Below are positions 1 to 5,234 of a stretch of DNA of 6,246 nt, piece by piece. Positions within the stretch are counted from its first letter, which is position 1; each line of letters begins with the position of its first letter. The notes below the pieces were generated by a model that worked only from the letters and a program-made list of their open reading frames with translations, made no database searches and was not told the DNA's origin. The DNA is from Pseudomonadota bacterium (lineage in GTDB: Bacteria; Pseudomonadota; Alphaproteobacteria; Rhodospirillales; Rhodospirillaceae). Location of the stretch: the NCBI GenBank assembly GCA_023396465.1, contig JAEWWF010000321.1:1-6246 (forward strand), written 5' to 3'. The position numbers and the translations under genes are program-made.

Positions 1-596
1 GCAACGCCGAGGGCGAGGCCCAGCGCCCGGTCGTCGCGCACCCGCACCAGCCGCAGTAGCGCCGGCCCCAGCACCGCGCCCACGATCCCCGACAGGATCA
101 CCAGTACCGCCGTCAGCGACGGCAGGCCGCCGAGTCGCTCGGCGATGCCCATGGCGATGGGGGTGGTGACCGACTTGGGCGCCAGCGACACCACCGTCTC
201 GCCGCTCGCCCCCAGCACCCAGCCGAGCGCCACGGCGCTGCCGGCGGCGGTGAGCGATCCGACCACCAGCGCCGCCGCCAGTGCCGGCAGCGACCGCCGC
301 ACCTGGGCCAGCTGGTTGTAGAGCGGCACCGCCAGCGCCACCGTCGCCGGGCCGAGCAGGAAGTGGACGAACTGCGCCCCCTCGAAATAGGTGCGGTACT
401 CCACCCCGGTGACGGTCAGCAGGCCGACGATCAGCAGCACCGCCGTCAGCACCGGGTTGAGCAGCGGCGTGCGGCCCAGGCGCTCGAACAGCGCCAGACC
501 GATCTGATAGGCGACCAGGGTGATGAACAGGCCGGTCAGCGGTTCCGCCGCCAGATAGACCCAGATGCCGTAAAGGTCGGCGCCCACCTCGGTCAT
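1..596 (-). CDS. lrgB: LrgB/CidB-family inner membrane protein, 3' end cut by window edge
   Basis: The minus strand reads 198 codons without a stop before the left edge; the family is usually about 230-240 residues, so some 35 C-terminal residues are missing. Two signatures are visible: HFLLGPATVALAVPLY at residues 78-93 and SLAPKSVTTPIAMGIA at 137-152. Several hydrophobic segments lie around residues 20-40, 48-65, 77-93, 104-130 and 160-183, fitting a polytopic inner-membrane protein. The start is ATG at 596-594. It overlaps the lrgA stop as ATGA, and a G-rich ribosome site (GAGGGGG) lies about 7 bases upstream, so the pair is translationally coupled. The family was described as a regulator of murein hydrolase activity and autolysis. 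Relatives in Bacillus and plant plastids transport pyruvate or glycolate/glycerate, so a small organic acid transporter is the main alternative. Family assignment is firm; the physiological role is not shown here. Confidence 0.93.
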   Translation of the reverse strand, partial: MTEVGADLYGIWVYLAAEPLTGLFITLVAYQIGLALFERLGRTPLLNPVLTAVLLIVGLLTVTGVEYRTYFEGAQFVHFLLGPATVALAVPLYNQLAQVRRSLPALAAALVVGSLTAAGSAVALGWVLGASGETVVSLAPKSVTTPIAMGIAERLGGLPSLTAVLVILSGIVGAVLGPALLRLVRVRDDRALGLALGV

Positions 597-976
597 GACC
601 TGTCCCCCTCCGAATGGGGAGAGCCCCGGCGCAACGCCGCCTGCATGATCGCACCGGTGACGACGATGGTCGCGAGCGTCGAGACGACCAGCGCCACGGT
701 GAGCGGCAACCACTCCTCCGCCAGCCGGGGCAGGTGGAGCATGACGCCGACTCCGGCCGGTACGAACAGCAGCGACAGATGCCGCAGCAGACCGGCGGCG
801 GTGTCGCGCACGGCGGCGGGTGTCTCCGCCTTGTAAAGTAATCCTCTGAGAACAAGAGCAAGGAAAAGCAATGCCATTCCGACCACGGGGCCGGGCACTG
901 GAACCTCCGTCAGGCGGACTAGTACTTCTCCGAGCAACTGACATCCGAGAAGAAGCGTTATGACCGGCAGTGCCAT
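593..976 (-). CDS. lrgA: LrgA/CidA-family holin-like membrane protein
   Basis: A 127-residue, strongly hydrophobic protein, within the family's usual 110-140 residues. About four membrane segments are visible (residues 3-22, 28-47, 60-81, 89-115), with a short polar C-terminal tail. Family signatures are PVPGPVVGMALLF at 26-38 and LSLLFVPAGVGVM at 67-79. I chose ATG at 976-974 over the in-frame GTG at 985-983. A GAGGG ribosome site sits 8 bases before the ATG, whereas it runs directly into the GTG. The stop overlaps the lrgB start, so both proteins should be made from one transcript and act as a two-part membrane system. Known roles of the family are holin/antiholin-like control of murein hydrolases or, with LrgB, organic acid transport. 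Transcription should start in the divergent gap to the right, but I find no convincing minus-strand promoter there. The protein could equally be labelled CidA; sequence alone does not separate the two. Confidence 0.92.
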   Translation of the reverse strand: MALPVITLLLGCQLLGEVLVRLTEVPVPGPVVGMALLFLALVLRGLLYKAETPAAVRDTAAGLLRHLSLLFVPAGVGVMLHLPRLAEEWLPLTVALVVSTLATIVVTGAIMQAALRRGSPHSEGDRS

Positions 977-984
977 GCGGAACA

Positions 985-989
985 CCCTC
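985..989 (-). promoter_or_regulatory. Ribosome binding site deciding the lrgA start
   Basis: On the minus strand GAGGG lies 8 bases before ATG 976-974. The upstream in-frame GTG (985-983) overlaps this element and has no other purine-rich site before it. This favours the 127-residue form over the 130-residue one. Confidence 0.6.
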
Positions 990-1073
990 GATACGGTTGG
1001 AGGCGTGGTCTGAAGTGGGCGGGAAGGTACTGAATCCTATGACGTTTGTTGGACGCCGGCAGCATTTTTAACC

Positions 1074-1088
1074 TGCTGCGTTGCAGCA
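1074..1088. repeat. Perfect 6-bp inverted repeat in the lrgA/hydrolase divergent gap
   Basis: TGCTGC-gtt-GCAGCA is a perfect palindrome with a 3-base centre. It lies in the 268-base gap between the divergent lrgA and hydrolase starts, 98 bases from the former and 157 from the latter. It overlaps a possible plus-strand -35 element. A regulator operator is possible; a short GC-rich palindrome in such DNA may also be chance. The rest of the gap (977-1073 and 1110-1228) shows nothing else I can name. Confidence 0.35.
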
Positions 1089-1109
1089 AATGGTTTCGCG
1101 ATGCACAAT
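1081..1109 (+). promoter_or_regulatory. Weak candidate sigma-70-type promoter for the hydrolase
   Basis: TTGCAG (1081-1086) and CACAAT (1104-1109) are separated by 17 bases. They match the -35 and -10 consensus at 3 of 6 and 4 of 6 positions. The segment is less GC-rich than its surroundings. Transcription would begin near 1116, leaving a leader of roughly 130 bases. The match is poor and is offered only as the best plus-strand candidate in the gap. Confidence 0.25.
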
Positions 1110-1244
1110 CGCACCCCATATGACGAGAGGACGCATGTGACGGTGGTCCGTTCCGTCGGCCGGTCGGGCTGACGGTTCCGCGCGGGGTGAACGCGCGGAA
1201 GGCGATGGCGGGCGGACCAGCAGGCTGCGAGGTGAACGCTAACG

Positions 1245-1919
1245 ATGAAACGACTGTTGGGCGCGCTGGTGGCGGCGATGATCTTCGTCGCCCCGGCAAC
1301 CGGCAAGGCATTCTCGGTGGAGGTGCCGGAGGACATCCTGCTGCCGTCCGAGGGGCTGGCGGCATCGCGGGATGAACTGATCTGCCTTGCCCTCAACGAC
1401 TACTTCGAGGCGCGCGGCGAGTCGTTGCGTGGCCGGGTGGCGGTGGCTCAGGTGGTGCTCAACCGCGCCCGCGATGAACGGTTCCCGCGCGACCTGTGCA
1501 AGGTCATCACCCAGAACCTGTCGTCGGAACAGCACCTGTGCCAGTTCTCCTGGACCTGCAACGGCCTGCCCAACCAGCCGGACGACCAGCAGAGCTGGCG
1601 CCAGTCGCTGCTGTTGGCGGTGGCCATGCTGCGCATGACCAGCGGTATCGACGATCCGACCGGCGGCGCCTTGTGGTATCACGCCGATTACGTCCGCCCC
1701 GACTGGGCTGACCGCTTGCAGGAAACCGCCCGCATCGGCCGCCACCACTTTTACAGCGACAAGCCGACCTTCGACGATGGCGACGTGCCAGCGACGGAAG
1801 CCGTGGAAATGGCCTCGTTCGGGCCCCTGTTGCCATCACCCCAGCCGGCGGCACCGCCGCTGACCTTCGCGGAATGGGTTGAAATGACGCGCGGGGCGGA
1901 ACAGATTGCGCAGCGTTGA
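1245..1919 (+). CDS. Secreted cell wall hydrolase, SleB/CwlJ-like (Hydrolase_2 family)
   Basis: A 224-residue protein beginning with a signal peptide: basic MKR, a hydrophobic core to about residue 17, and probable cleavage near residues 20-24. The catalytic domain spans about residues 43-172. It shows YFEARGE at 53-59, where the first Glu matches the catalytic acid of SleB-type lytic transglycosylases, followed by GRVAVAQVVLNRA (63-75), CQFSWTCNG (99-107) and GALWYHADYVRPDW (141-154). It should cleave peptidoglycan glycan strands in the periplasm. Cysteines 47, 85, 99 and 105 could form disulfides there. The tail beyond residue 175 is acidic and Pro/Ala-rich and carries no recognised domain. 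The start has a strong GAGGTGA site at 1229-1235, 9 bases upstream. In Gram-negatives this family serves wall remodelling rather than spore germination. It is transcribed divergently from lrgA and may share a transcript with the next gene, 40 bases downstream. Confidence 0.9.
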   Translation: MKRLLGALVAAMIFVAPATGKAFSVEVPEDILLPSEGLAASRDELICLALNDYFEARGESLRGRVAVAQVVLNRARDERFPRDLCKVITQNLSSEQHLCQFSWTCNGLPNQPDDQQSWRQSLLLAVAMLRMTSGIDDPTGGALWYHADYVRPDWADRLQETARIGRHHFYSDKPTFDDGDVPATEAVEMASFGPLLPSPQPAAPPLTFAEWVEMTRGAEQIAQR

Positions 1920-1929
1920 CTGTCAACGC
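1913..1929. repeat. Perfect inverted repeat over the hydrolase stop codon
   Basis: GCGTTGAC-T-GTCAACGC has 8-base arms around one central base. It spans the end of the hydrolase gene and includes its TGA stop. As RNA it would fold with a slightly larger loop (6 bp around ACTGT). No T-run follows, so it is not a canonical Rho-independent terminator. It lies 31 bases before the next start and could be an operator or an RNA stem affecting readthrough or stability between the two genes. Confidence 0.5.
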
Positions 1930-1959
1930 AGACGCTTCTCCGACCGAAAGCAGTGACAC

Positions 1960-2985
1960 ATGGCTTTACGCATCGCGGTACTCGGCGCCTCCGGCACTGT
2001 CGGGCGCGAACTCCTTCTGGTTCTGGCGGAGCGCGGCGTCCGCGCCGGTGACGTGACCGCGCTGGCCTCCGGCCGCGCGGTGGGGGGGCAGGTGTCGTTT
2101 GGCGAGGACGATGTCCTCGACCTCGGCGACCAGGACCGGTTCGACTTCGCCGGCACCGATATGGTCTATTGCGTCCTGCCCGAGCGCGACGCCCGCAAGC
2201 CGGTGGAGCGCGCCGTCGCCGCCGGGGCGGCGGTGGTGGACCTGTCGGGCGCCTTCCGGCTTGATCCGGCGGTGCCGCTGGTGGCCGCCGACATCAACCC
2301 CAAGGCGCTGGACAAGCTGGGCGACGGCCGCGTTGTCGCCACCCCGCGCACCATGACGCTGATGCTGGCCCAGGCGCTGGCTCCCATCCATGATGCCTTC
2401 AGCGTCCTGCGCTGCGTGGTCACCACCTTCCAGTCGGTGTCCGCCTATGGGCGTGGCGCCATGGACGAGTTGTTCAACCAGACTCGCGGCATCTTCGTGA
2501 ACGAGCCGATCACGTCCAATCAGGCGGAGTTCACCAAGCAGATCGCCTTCAACGTGCTGCCGGCCGCCGGCGGCTTCGAGAAGGGCGGCGCCACCAGCGA
2601 GGAGCAGGTGGTGACGCAGGAAATCTTCAAGATGTTCGGCGCCGATCTCGCCTGTCACGTCAACGCGGCGGTGGTGCCGGTGTTCGTCGGGCACGGCGCC
2701 TTCGTCAACGTCGAGTGCGAGGAGGGCTTCAACGAAGACCAACTGCGCGCTGAGTGGCGCAAGGCGGAGGCCGTGTCGGTGGTGGACTACCGGGAAGAGC
2801 ATGGCTACGTCACCCCGGCCGAGACCCACGGCGAGGATGGTCTGTTCATTAGCCGGGTGCGCGCCGATACCTCCGCCGATAACGCCGCCAGCTTCTGGAT
2901 CGCCGGTGACAACCTGCGACGTCAGGCGATCAATGCCGTGCAGGTGGGCGAACTGCTGGCCGCCCGCCTGCACGGCCACGGCTGA
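1960..2985 (+). CDS. Aspartate-semialdehyde dehydrogenase-family paralog lacking the catalytic cysteine
   Basis: A 341-residue protein of normal Asd length with an N-terminal nucleotide-binding motif, GASGTVG (9-15). It aligns by eye with alphaproteobacterial Asd, as in SVSAYGRGAMDELFNQTR (159-176), FTKQIAFNVLP (191-201) and SDNLRKGAALNAVQ-like GDNLRRQAINAVQ (316-328). Genuine Asd reduces aspartyl phosphate to aspartate semialdehyde for lysine, methionine, threonine and diaminopimelate synthesis. Here the ANPNCST active-site motif reads ATPRTMT (127-133): Cys becomes Thr131 and the preceding Asn becomes Arg130. The Lys of EEWK is Val217, the substrate Arg of the RVPV motif is Val238, and the SAGGS cofactor loop is VLPER (72-76). 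Arg100, Gln158, Glu214 and His245 remain. It is therefore probably a diverged, non-Asd paralog, comparable to the USG-1 group. The frame is intact with no internal stop, so it is unlikely to be a decaying pseudogene. The ribosome site is weak (GAAAG near 1945-1949). No leuB neighbours it, as often found beside alphaproteobacterial asd. Confidence 0.85.
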   Translation: MALRIAVLGASGTVGRELLLVLAERGVRAGDVTALASGRAVGGQVSFGEDDVLDLGDQDRFDFAGTDMVYCVLPERDARKPVERAVAAGAAVVDLSGAFRLDPAVPLVAADINPKALDKLGDGRVVATPRTMTLMLAQALAPIHDAFSVLRCVVTTFQSVSAYGRGAMDELFNQTRGIFVNEPITSNQAEFTKQIAFNVLPAAGGFEKGGATSEEQVVTQEIFKMFGADLACHVNAAVVPVFVGHGAFVNVECEEGFNEDQLRAEWRKAEAVSVVDYREEHGYVTPAETHGEDGLFISRVRADTSADNAASFWIAGDNLRRQAINAVQVGELLAARLHGHG

Positions 2986-3032
2986 CAGTCGGGGCGGCAA
3001 CCGAAGGCGCGGGAGGGGGAAGGGGAGAGGCC

Positions 3033-3431
3033 ATGCATGTCCTGCAATCCTGGGTGCGGGTGTTTTGCGACGCCCGTGCCTTTAACGATGTGGTGGACTT
3101 TTATCGCGGCCTGACCGGCGGTGAGGTCACCTTGCGCTACGGCTACAAGGAACAGAAGGTGCGGATGGCCGGCGTGCGGTCGCCGTCCCTGTCGGTGCTG
3201 GTGGTGGCCGGGGAACCGGCCGCCCGCCGGCCCTTCGAGGCCATCGCCCTCACCTTGGAGGTGGATGATCTCGACGCGGTGACAAAGGCGTTCACCTACA
3301 TCGGTGGCGAGGTGGTGGAGGAAAAGACCACCGACGCCGGCACCCGCACGCTGTTCGTCCGCCACCCCGACGGTCTGTTGGCGGAGTATGTGCCGCATGC
3401 GCCGGGGCGAAGGGCGGCGCCGCCGGGCTAA
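3033..3431 (+). CDS. Small VOC-superfamily (glyoxalase/bleomycin-resistance fold) protein
   Basis: A 132-residue protein with the single-domain pattern of the vicinal oxygen chelate fold. A first strand (VLQSWVRVF, 3-11) is followed by a helix (FNDVVDFYRGLTG, 17-29). A second half follows, with a strand at 70-77 (AIALTLEV), the helix DLDAVTKAFTYIGG (79-92), and the typical ending FVRHPDGLLAEYVPH (108-122). Glu118 sits where family members place a metal ligand; Gln5 could be another. The family includes isomerases, dioxygenases and antibiotic-binding proteins, and nothing here fixes a substrate. The last 10 residues are Arg/Ala/Pro-rich and probably disordered. A purine-rich tract at 3011-3030 supplies the ribosome site, with AGGGG 7 bases before the ATG. 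The gene lies 47 bases after the Asd-like gene, so the two may be cotranscribed. The Fur-like promoter immediately downstream marks the start of a new unit. Confidence 0.75.
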   Translation: MHVLQSWVRVFCDARAFNDVVDFYRGLTGGEVTLRYGYKEQKVRMAGVRSPSLSVLVVAGEPAARRPFEAIALTLEVDDLDAVTKAFTYIGGEVVEEKTTDAGTRTLFVRHPDGLLAEYVPHAPGRRAAPPG

Positions 3432-3451
3432 CGTCCTGGCTGCCGCGGTGA

Positions 3452-3480
3452 TTGAGATTGATTCTCATTTTCTGTAGGGT
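3452..3480 (+). promoter_or_regulatory. Candidate sigma-70 promoter of the sigma/anti-sigma operon
   Basis: TTGAGA (3452-3457) matches the -35 consensus at 5 of 6 positions. TAGGGT (3475-3480) follows after exactly 17 bases, with a weaker -10 match of 3 of 6. Transcription would begin near 3487, giving a leader of about 23 bases before the sigma factor ATG. The A/T-rich stretch 3451-3474 stands out sharply from the GC-rich surroundings. Confidence 0.5.
3453..3467. promoter_or_regulatory. Fur-box-like operator
   Basis: TGAGATTGATTCTCA matches the 7-1-7 Fur motif (TGATAAT-n-ATTATCA) at 11 of 14 non-central positions. The half-sites pair except for one position each side of the centre. It lies over the -35 and spacer of the candidate promoter, where iron-loaded Fur would block polymerase. 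It also fits TGA-N9-TCA, the iron-responsive operator bound by RirA in some alphaproteobacteria, so the regulator could be either. Iron control fits the FecI-type cassette it precedes. Confidence 0.75.
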
Positions 3481-3509
3481 GAGGCGTCTCATTCCCTCAA
3501 GGTCCGCAG

Positions 3510-4028
3510 ATGGACAGCGCCGCCCGACGTTCGCTTGAATTGGTTTTCCAAACCCACCGCCCAACCCTGGTCCGGCGGCTCCTGCGGCTGGTCGGCTGCT
3601 CGGCCACGGCGGAGGATCTCGTCCACGAGTCGTTCGTGCGGGTGGTTGGCGCGGTCGACCGCCAGGCGGTGGATCATGTTCCGAGCTTTCTGTTCCAGAC
3701 CGCGCACAATCTGGCGCTCGATCACCTGCGGCGGGAGCGGCGGGGAGACCGGGTGTTCGACCGCGCCCATACGGAAGATGATCTGCGGGTTCTGGCGGCC
3801 CCGGACCAGTCACCGGAGCGGCAGGCGGCGGACCGCCAGGCGGTGAGCCGCCTGCTGGCCATCATGGCCGACTTGCCCGAGCGGTCGCGGCAGGTGCTGC
3901 TGCTCAGCCGGATCGAAGGGCTGAGCTACCCCCAGATCGCCGCCCGGCTGGGGGTTTCGGAGAACACGGTCTACAAGGACATGCGGACGGCTTTGGCGCG
4001 CTGTCTCGCGGGCATGGAGAAAATGTGA
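3510..4028 (+). CDS. FecI-type ECF RNA polymerase sigma factor
   Basis: A 172-residue protein with the two-domain layout of ECF sigma factors. Region 2 spans about residues 8-78, with AEDLVHESFVRVV (34-46) and PSFLFQTAHNLALDHLRRER (58-77), the segments that bind core polymerase and melt the -10 element. A charged linker follows at 79-107. Region 4 spans about 108-167, with the helix-turn-helix LSYPQIAARLGVSENTVYKD (138-157) that reads the -35 element. Length and motif wording (FLFQTAHNLALDHLRR, GLSYPQIA) match the iron-starvation FecI group rather than RpoE. It should direct polymerase to the promoter of the TonB-dependent receptor downstream. The start is ATG 3510, with AAGG 7 bases upstream. 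It sits behind a Fur-like operator and overlaps the start of its FecR partner, the classic order for iron cell-surface signalling. The exact siderophore or heme inducer cannot be read from this gene. Confidence 0.92.
   Translation: MDSAARRSLELVFQTHRPTLVRRLLRLVGCSATAEDLVHESFVRVVGAVDRQAVDHVPSFLFQTAHNLALDHLRRERRGDRVFDRAHTEDDLRVLAAPDQSPERQAADRQAVSRLLAIMADLPERSRQVLLLSRIEGLSYPQIAARLGVSENTVYKDMRTALARCLAGMEKM
4016..4019 (+). promoter_or_regulatory. Ribosome binding site deciding the FecR start
   Basis: GGAG lies 8 bases before ATG 4028 and only 5 before the in-frame GTG 4025. With the TGATG overlap at 4026-4030 it favours a coupled start at 4028. The later in-frame ATG 4121 has only a G-run upstream (about 4107-4111). 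Confidence 0.5.
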
Positions 4029-5143
4029 TGCCACGGTGGGGGACGGGGGCGCCTGAAACGTCTCTTCATGAGGACGGTGGCGCCGAGGATGGGACGCCCG
4101 ACAGGCCGGGGGCATCCCAAATGACAAGTCAGCAGTGCGGGCGGGCGCGGGCCGGACGGGCGAAGGACGAGGCGGCCGATTGGTTCGCCCGCCACCTGCG
4201 GGACGCCGAGGCGGCGCGCTCCGCCGAGTTCAAGGCGTGGTTGAGTGCGGACAAGGCCAATGCCGCCGCCTATGGCGCCCTCCAAACCCTGTGGCGGAGC
4301 GATGCCCTAGGGGAGGCGCTGACGACCTCGACGCCGATGCCGCCGGCATCTCCCGCCCCAGTCGTGCCGTTCCCCGCCCCGCCTCGGCGATCCTGGCGGC
4401 GTTCGTCCTGGTCGGGCTGGGCGGTGGCGGCCTCGGTCGCTCTGCTGGTTGCCGTGGCGGGAATGGCCGGCGGCGTTCCTCACGCGGCGGTGGACCGGGT
4501 GCAGGCGCTGTTCGCCGATCATGCCACCACCGCTGGCGAGCGGCAGGTGGTGGTGCTGGAGGACGGCAGCCGCATCACCCTCAACAGCGGCAGCGCCCTC
4601 GACATCACGCATGCTTCCGGCGGTCCACGGGTGACGCTGCTGGCCGGAGAAGCCTATTTCGAGGTGCGGCCGGTGGTGGCCGGGCAGGCGTTCGTGGTGC
4701 GCACGGGAGAGGCCGAGGTCCGAGTGATCGGAACCGCCTTCGCCGTCCGCGACGATGGCGGCGCCGGTACAGGGGTGGTGGTCCGCCATGGGGCGGTGGC
4801 GGTCCGCAATCCCCTGTCGGGGGAGAGCCACACCCTTGCTGCCGGAGAGGCGGTGGTCGCCACGCCCACCGGCCGCGTCAGCGTCGCCGCCGCCGACCCC
4901 GATGCCTTGGCGTGGGTGGTCGGGCGCATCCAGTTCCACGACCGCCCCTTGCGGGATGTCCTGGCCGAACTGGACCGCCACGTTCCCGGCTTTGTCATCC
5001 TTGTCGATAAGGAACTGGGCGATCTGCCGGTCAGCGGCAGTTATCGGTTGGACGACCCGGTGGGTGTGGTCCGCTCCCTGGCCGGCGTGGTGGGCGCGCG
5101 GCTGGATACGGTCACCGATCACCTGCTTGTGATCCGACGATGA
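4028..5143 (+). CDS. FecR-type transmembrane anti-sigma regulator
   Basis: A 371-residue protein that controls the preceding sigma factor and relays the receptor signal across the inner membrane. The cytoplasmic N-terminal domain (about 47-90; DEAADWFARHL, then EFKAWLSADKANAAAYGALQ) is the sigma-binding DUF4880 type. A Pro-rich linker (101-120) leads through a basic stretch (RRSWRR) to one membrane helix near 129-149 (GWAVAASVALLVAVAGMAGG). The periplasmic FecR domain spans about 170-262, with VVVLEDGSRITLNSGS, LLAGEAYFEV and VIGTAFAV. The C-terminal part (about 293-371) has an STN-like pattern. The start at 4028 shares one base with the sigma stop (TGATG) and has a GGAG site. Its first 31 residues are Gly/Pro/Asp-rich and unlike typical FecR, so ATG 4121 (340 residues) is a real alternative. 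Adjacent position and coupling argue for a stoichiometric sigma/anti-sigma pair. Many FecR proteins also help activate their sigma factor, so it may be more than an inhibitor. Confidence 0.92.
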   Translation: MPRWGTGAPETSLHEDGGAEDGTPDRPGASQMTSQQCGRARAGRAKDEAADWFARHLRDAEAARSAEFKAWLSADKANAAAYGALQTLWRSDALGEALTTSTPMPPASPAPVVPFPAPPRRSWRRSSWSGWAVAASVALLVAVAGMAGGVPHAAVDRVQALFADHATTAGERQVVVLEDGSRITLNSGSALDITHASGGPRVTLLAGEAYFEVRPVVAGQAFVVRTGEAEVRVIGTAFAVRDDGGAGTGVVVRHGAVAVRNPLSGESHTLAAGEAVVATPTGRVSVAAADPDALAWVVGRIQFHDRPLRDVLAELDRHVPGFVILVDKELGDLPVSGSYRLDDPVGVVRSLAGVVGARLDTVTDHLLVIRR

Positions 5144-5151
5144 ATTTTTCG

Positions 5152-5177
5152 TAAGAGAGCGCGGCCCCTCGAACGTC
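5152..5177 (+). promoter_or_regulatory. Speculative ECF-type promoter for the receptor gene
   Basis: TAAGAG (5152-5157) is followed after 16 bases by CGTC (5174-5177). This resembles the TAAAT-N16-CGT and CGTC -10 patterns of some iron-starvation or ECF promoters. Transcription would begin around 5184, just before the inverted repeat at 5189-5211. The motif is short and the family consensus loose, so this is a hypothesis only. Confidence 0.2.
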
Positions 5178-5188
5178 TCTTCCTCTTG

Positions 5189-5211
5189 ACGCGAATAGTT
5201 CGCATTCGCGT
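5189..5211. repeat. 8-bp inverted repeat in the FecR-receptor gap; operator or leader hairpin
   Basis: ACGCGAAT-agttcgc-ATTCGCGT has perfect 8-base arms and a 7-base loop. The stem can be lengthened by CTCT/GAGA-type pairs outside it (5183-5186 with 5213-5216) if one base is bulged. It ends 14 bases before the receptor's GGAGA ribosome site. A nested palindrome, GCGAA-tag-TTCGC (5191-5203), reads as a degenerate 7-1-7 Fur-like site. It may be a protein-binding site or an mRNA hairpin. No T-run follows, so a terminator is unlikely. Confidence 0.55.
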
Positions 5212-5234
5212 GAGAGAGGGATGTTGGAGACCGA

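Noticed and set aside
363..836. 157-codon plus-strand frame opposite lrgA and lrgB
   Set aside because: Gln/Arg-rich antisense of two genes with clear family motifs.
958..1396. Minus-strand open frames across the divergent gap into the hydrolase gene
   Set aside because: They overlap both the lrgA start and the hydrolase signal-peptide region, are Arg/Pro/Ser-rich, and show no domain.
1966..3000. 344-codon open frame on the minus strand opposite the Asd-like gene
   Set aside because: Its His/Gly/Ala/Asp-rich translation has no recognisable domain, and it mirrors the GC-biased codons of the well-supported plus-strand gene.
2986..3032. Gap between the Asd-like and VOC genes, inspected for a promoter or terminator
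   Set aside because: Only a purine-rich ribosome-site tract is visible; no stem with a T-run and no convincing -35/-10 pair.
3413..3424. GGCGGCGCCGCC self-complementary stretch near the end of the VOC gene, considered as a terminator
   Set aside because: It lies within coding sequence, is pure G/C as expected by composition, and no T-run follows.
4135..5010. 291-codon plus-strand frame inside the FecR-like gene
   Set aside because: Gly/Arg-rich out-of-frame shadow. The other frame carries the membrane helix and FecR motifs.
4057..5182. Repeated 11-mer AACGTCTCTTC at 4057-4067 and 5172-5182
   Set aside because: Several 11-base repeats are expected by chance in a window of this length. One copy is in coding sequence and the flanks do not match.
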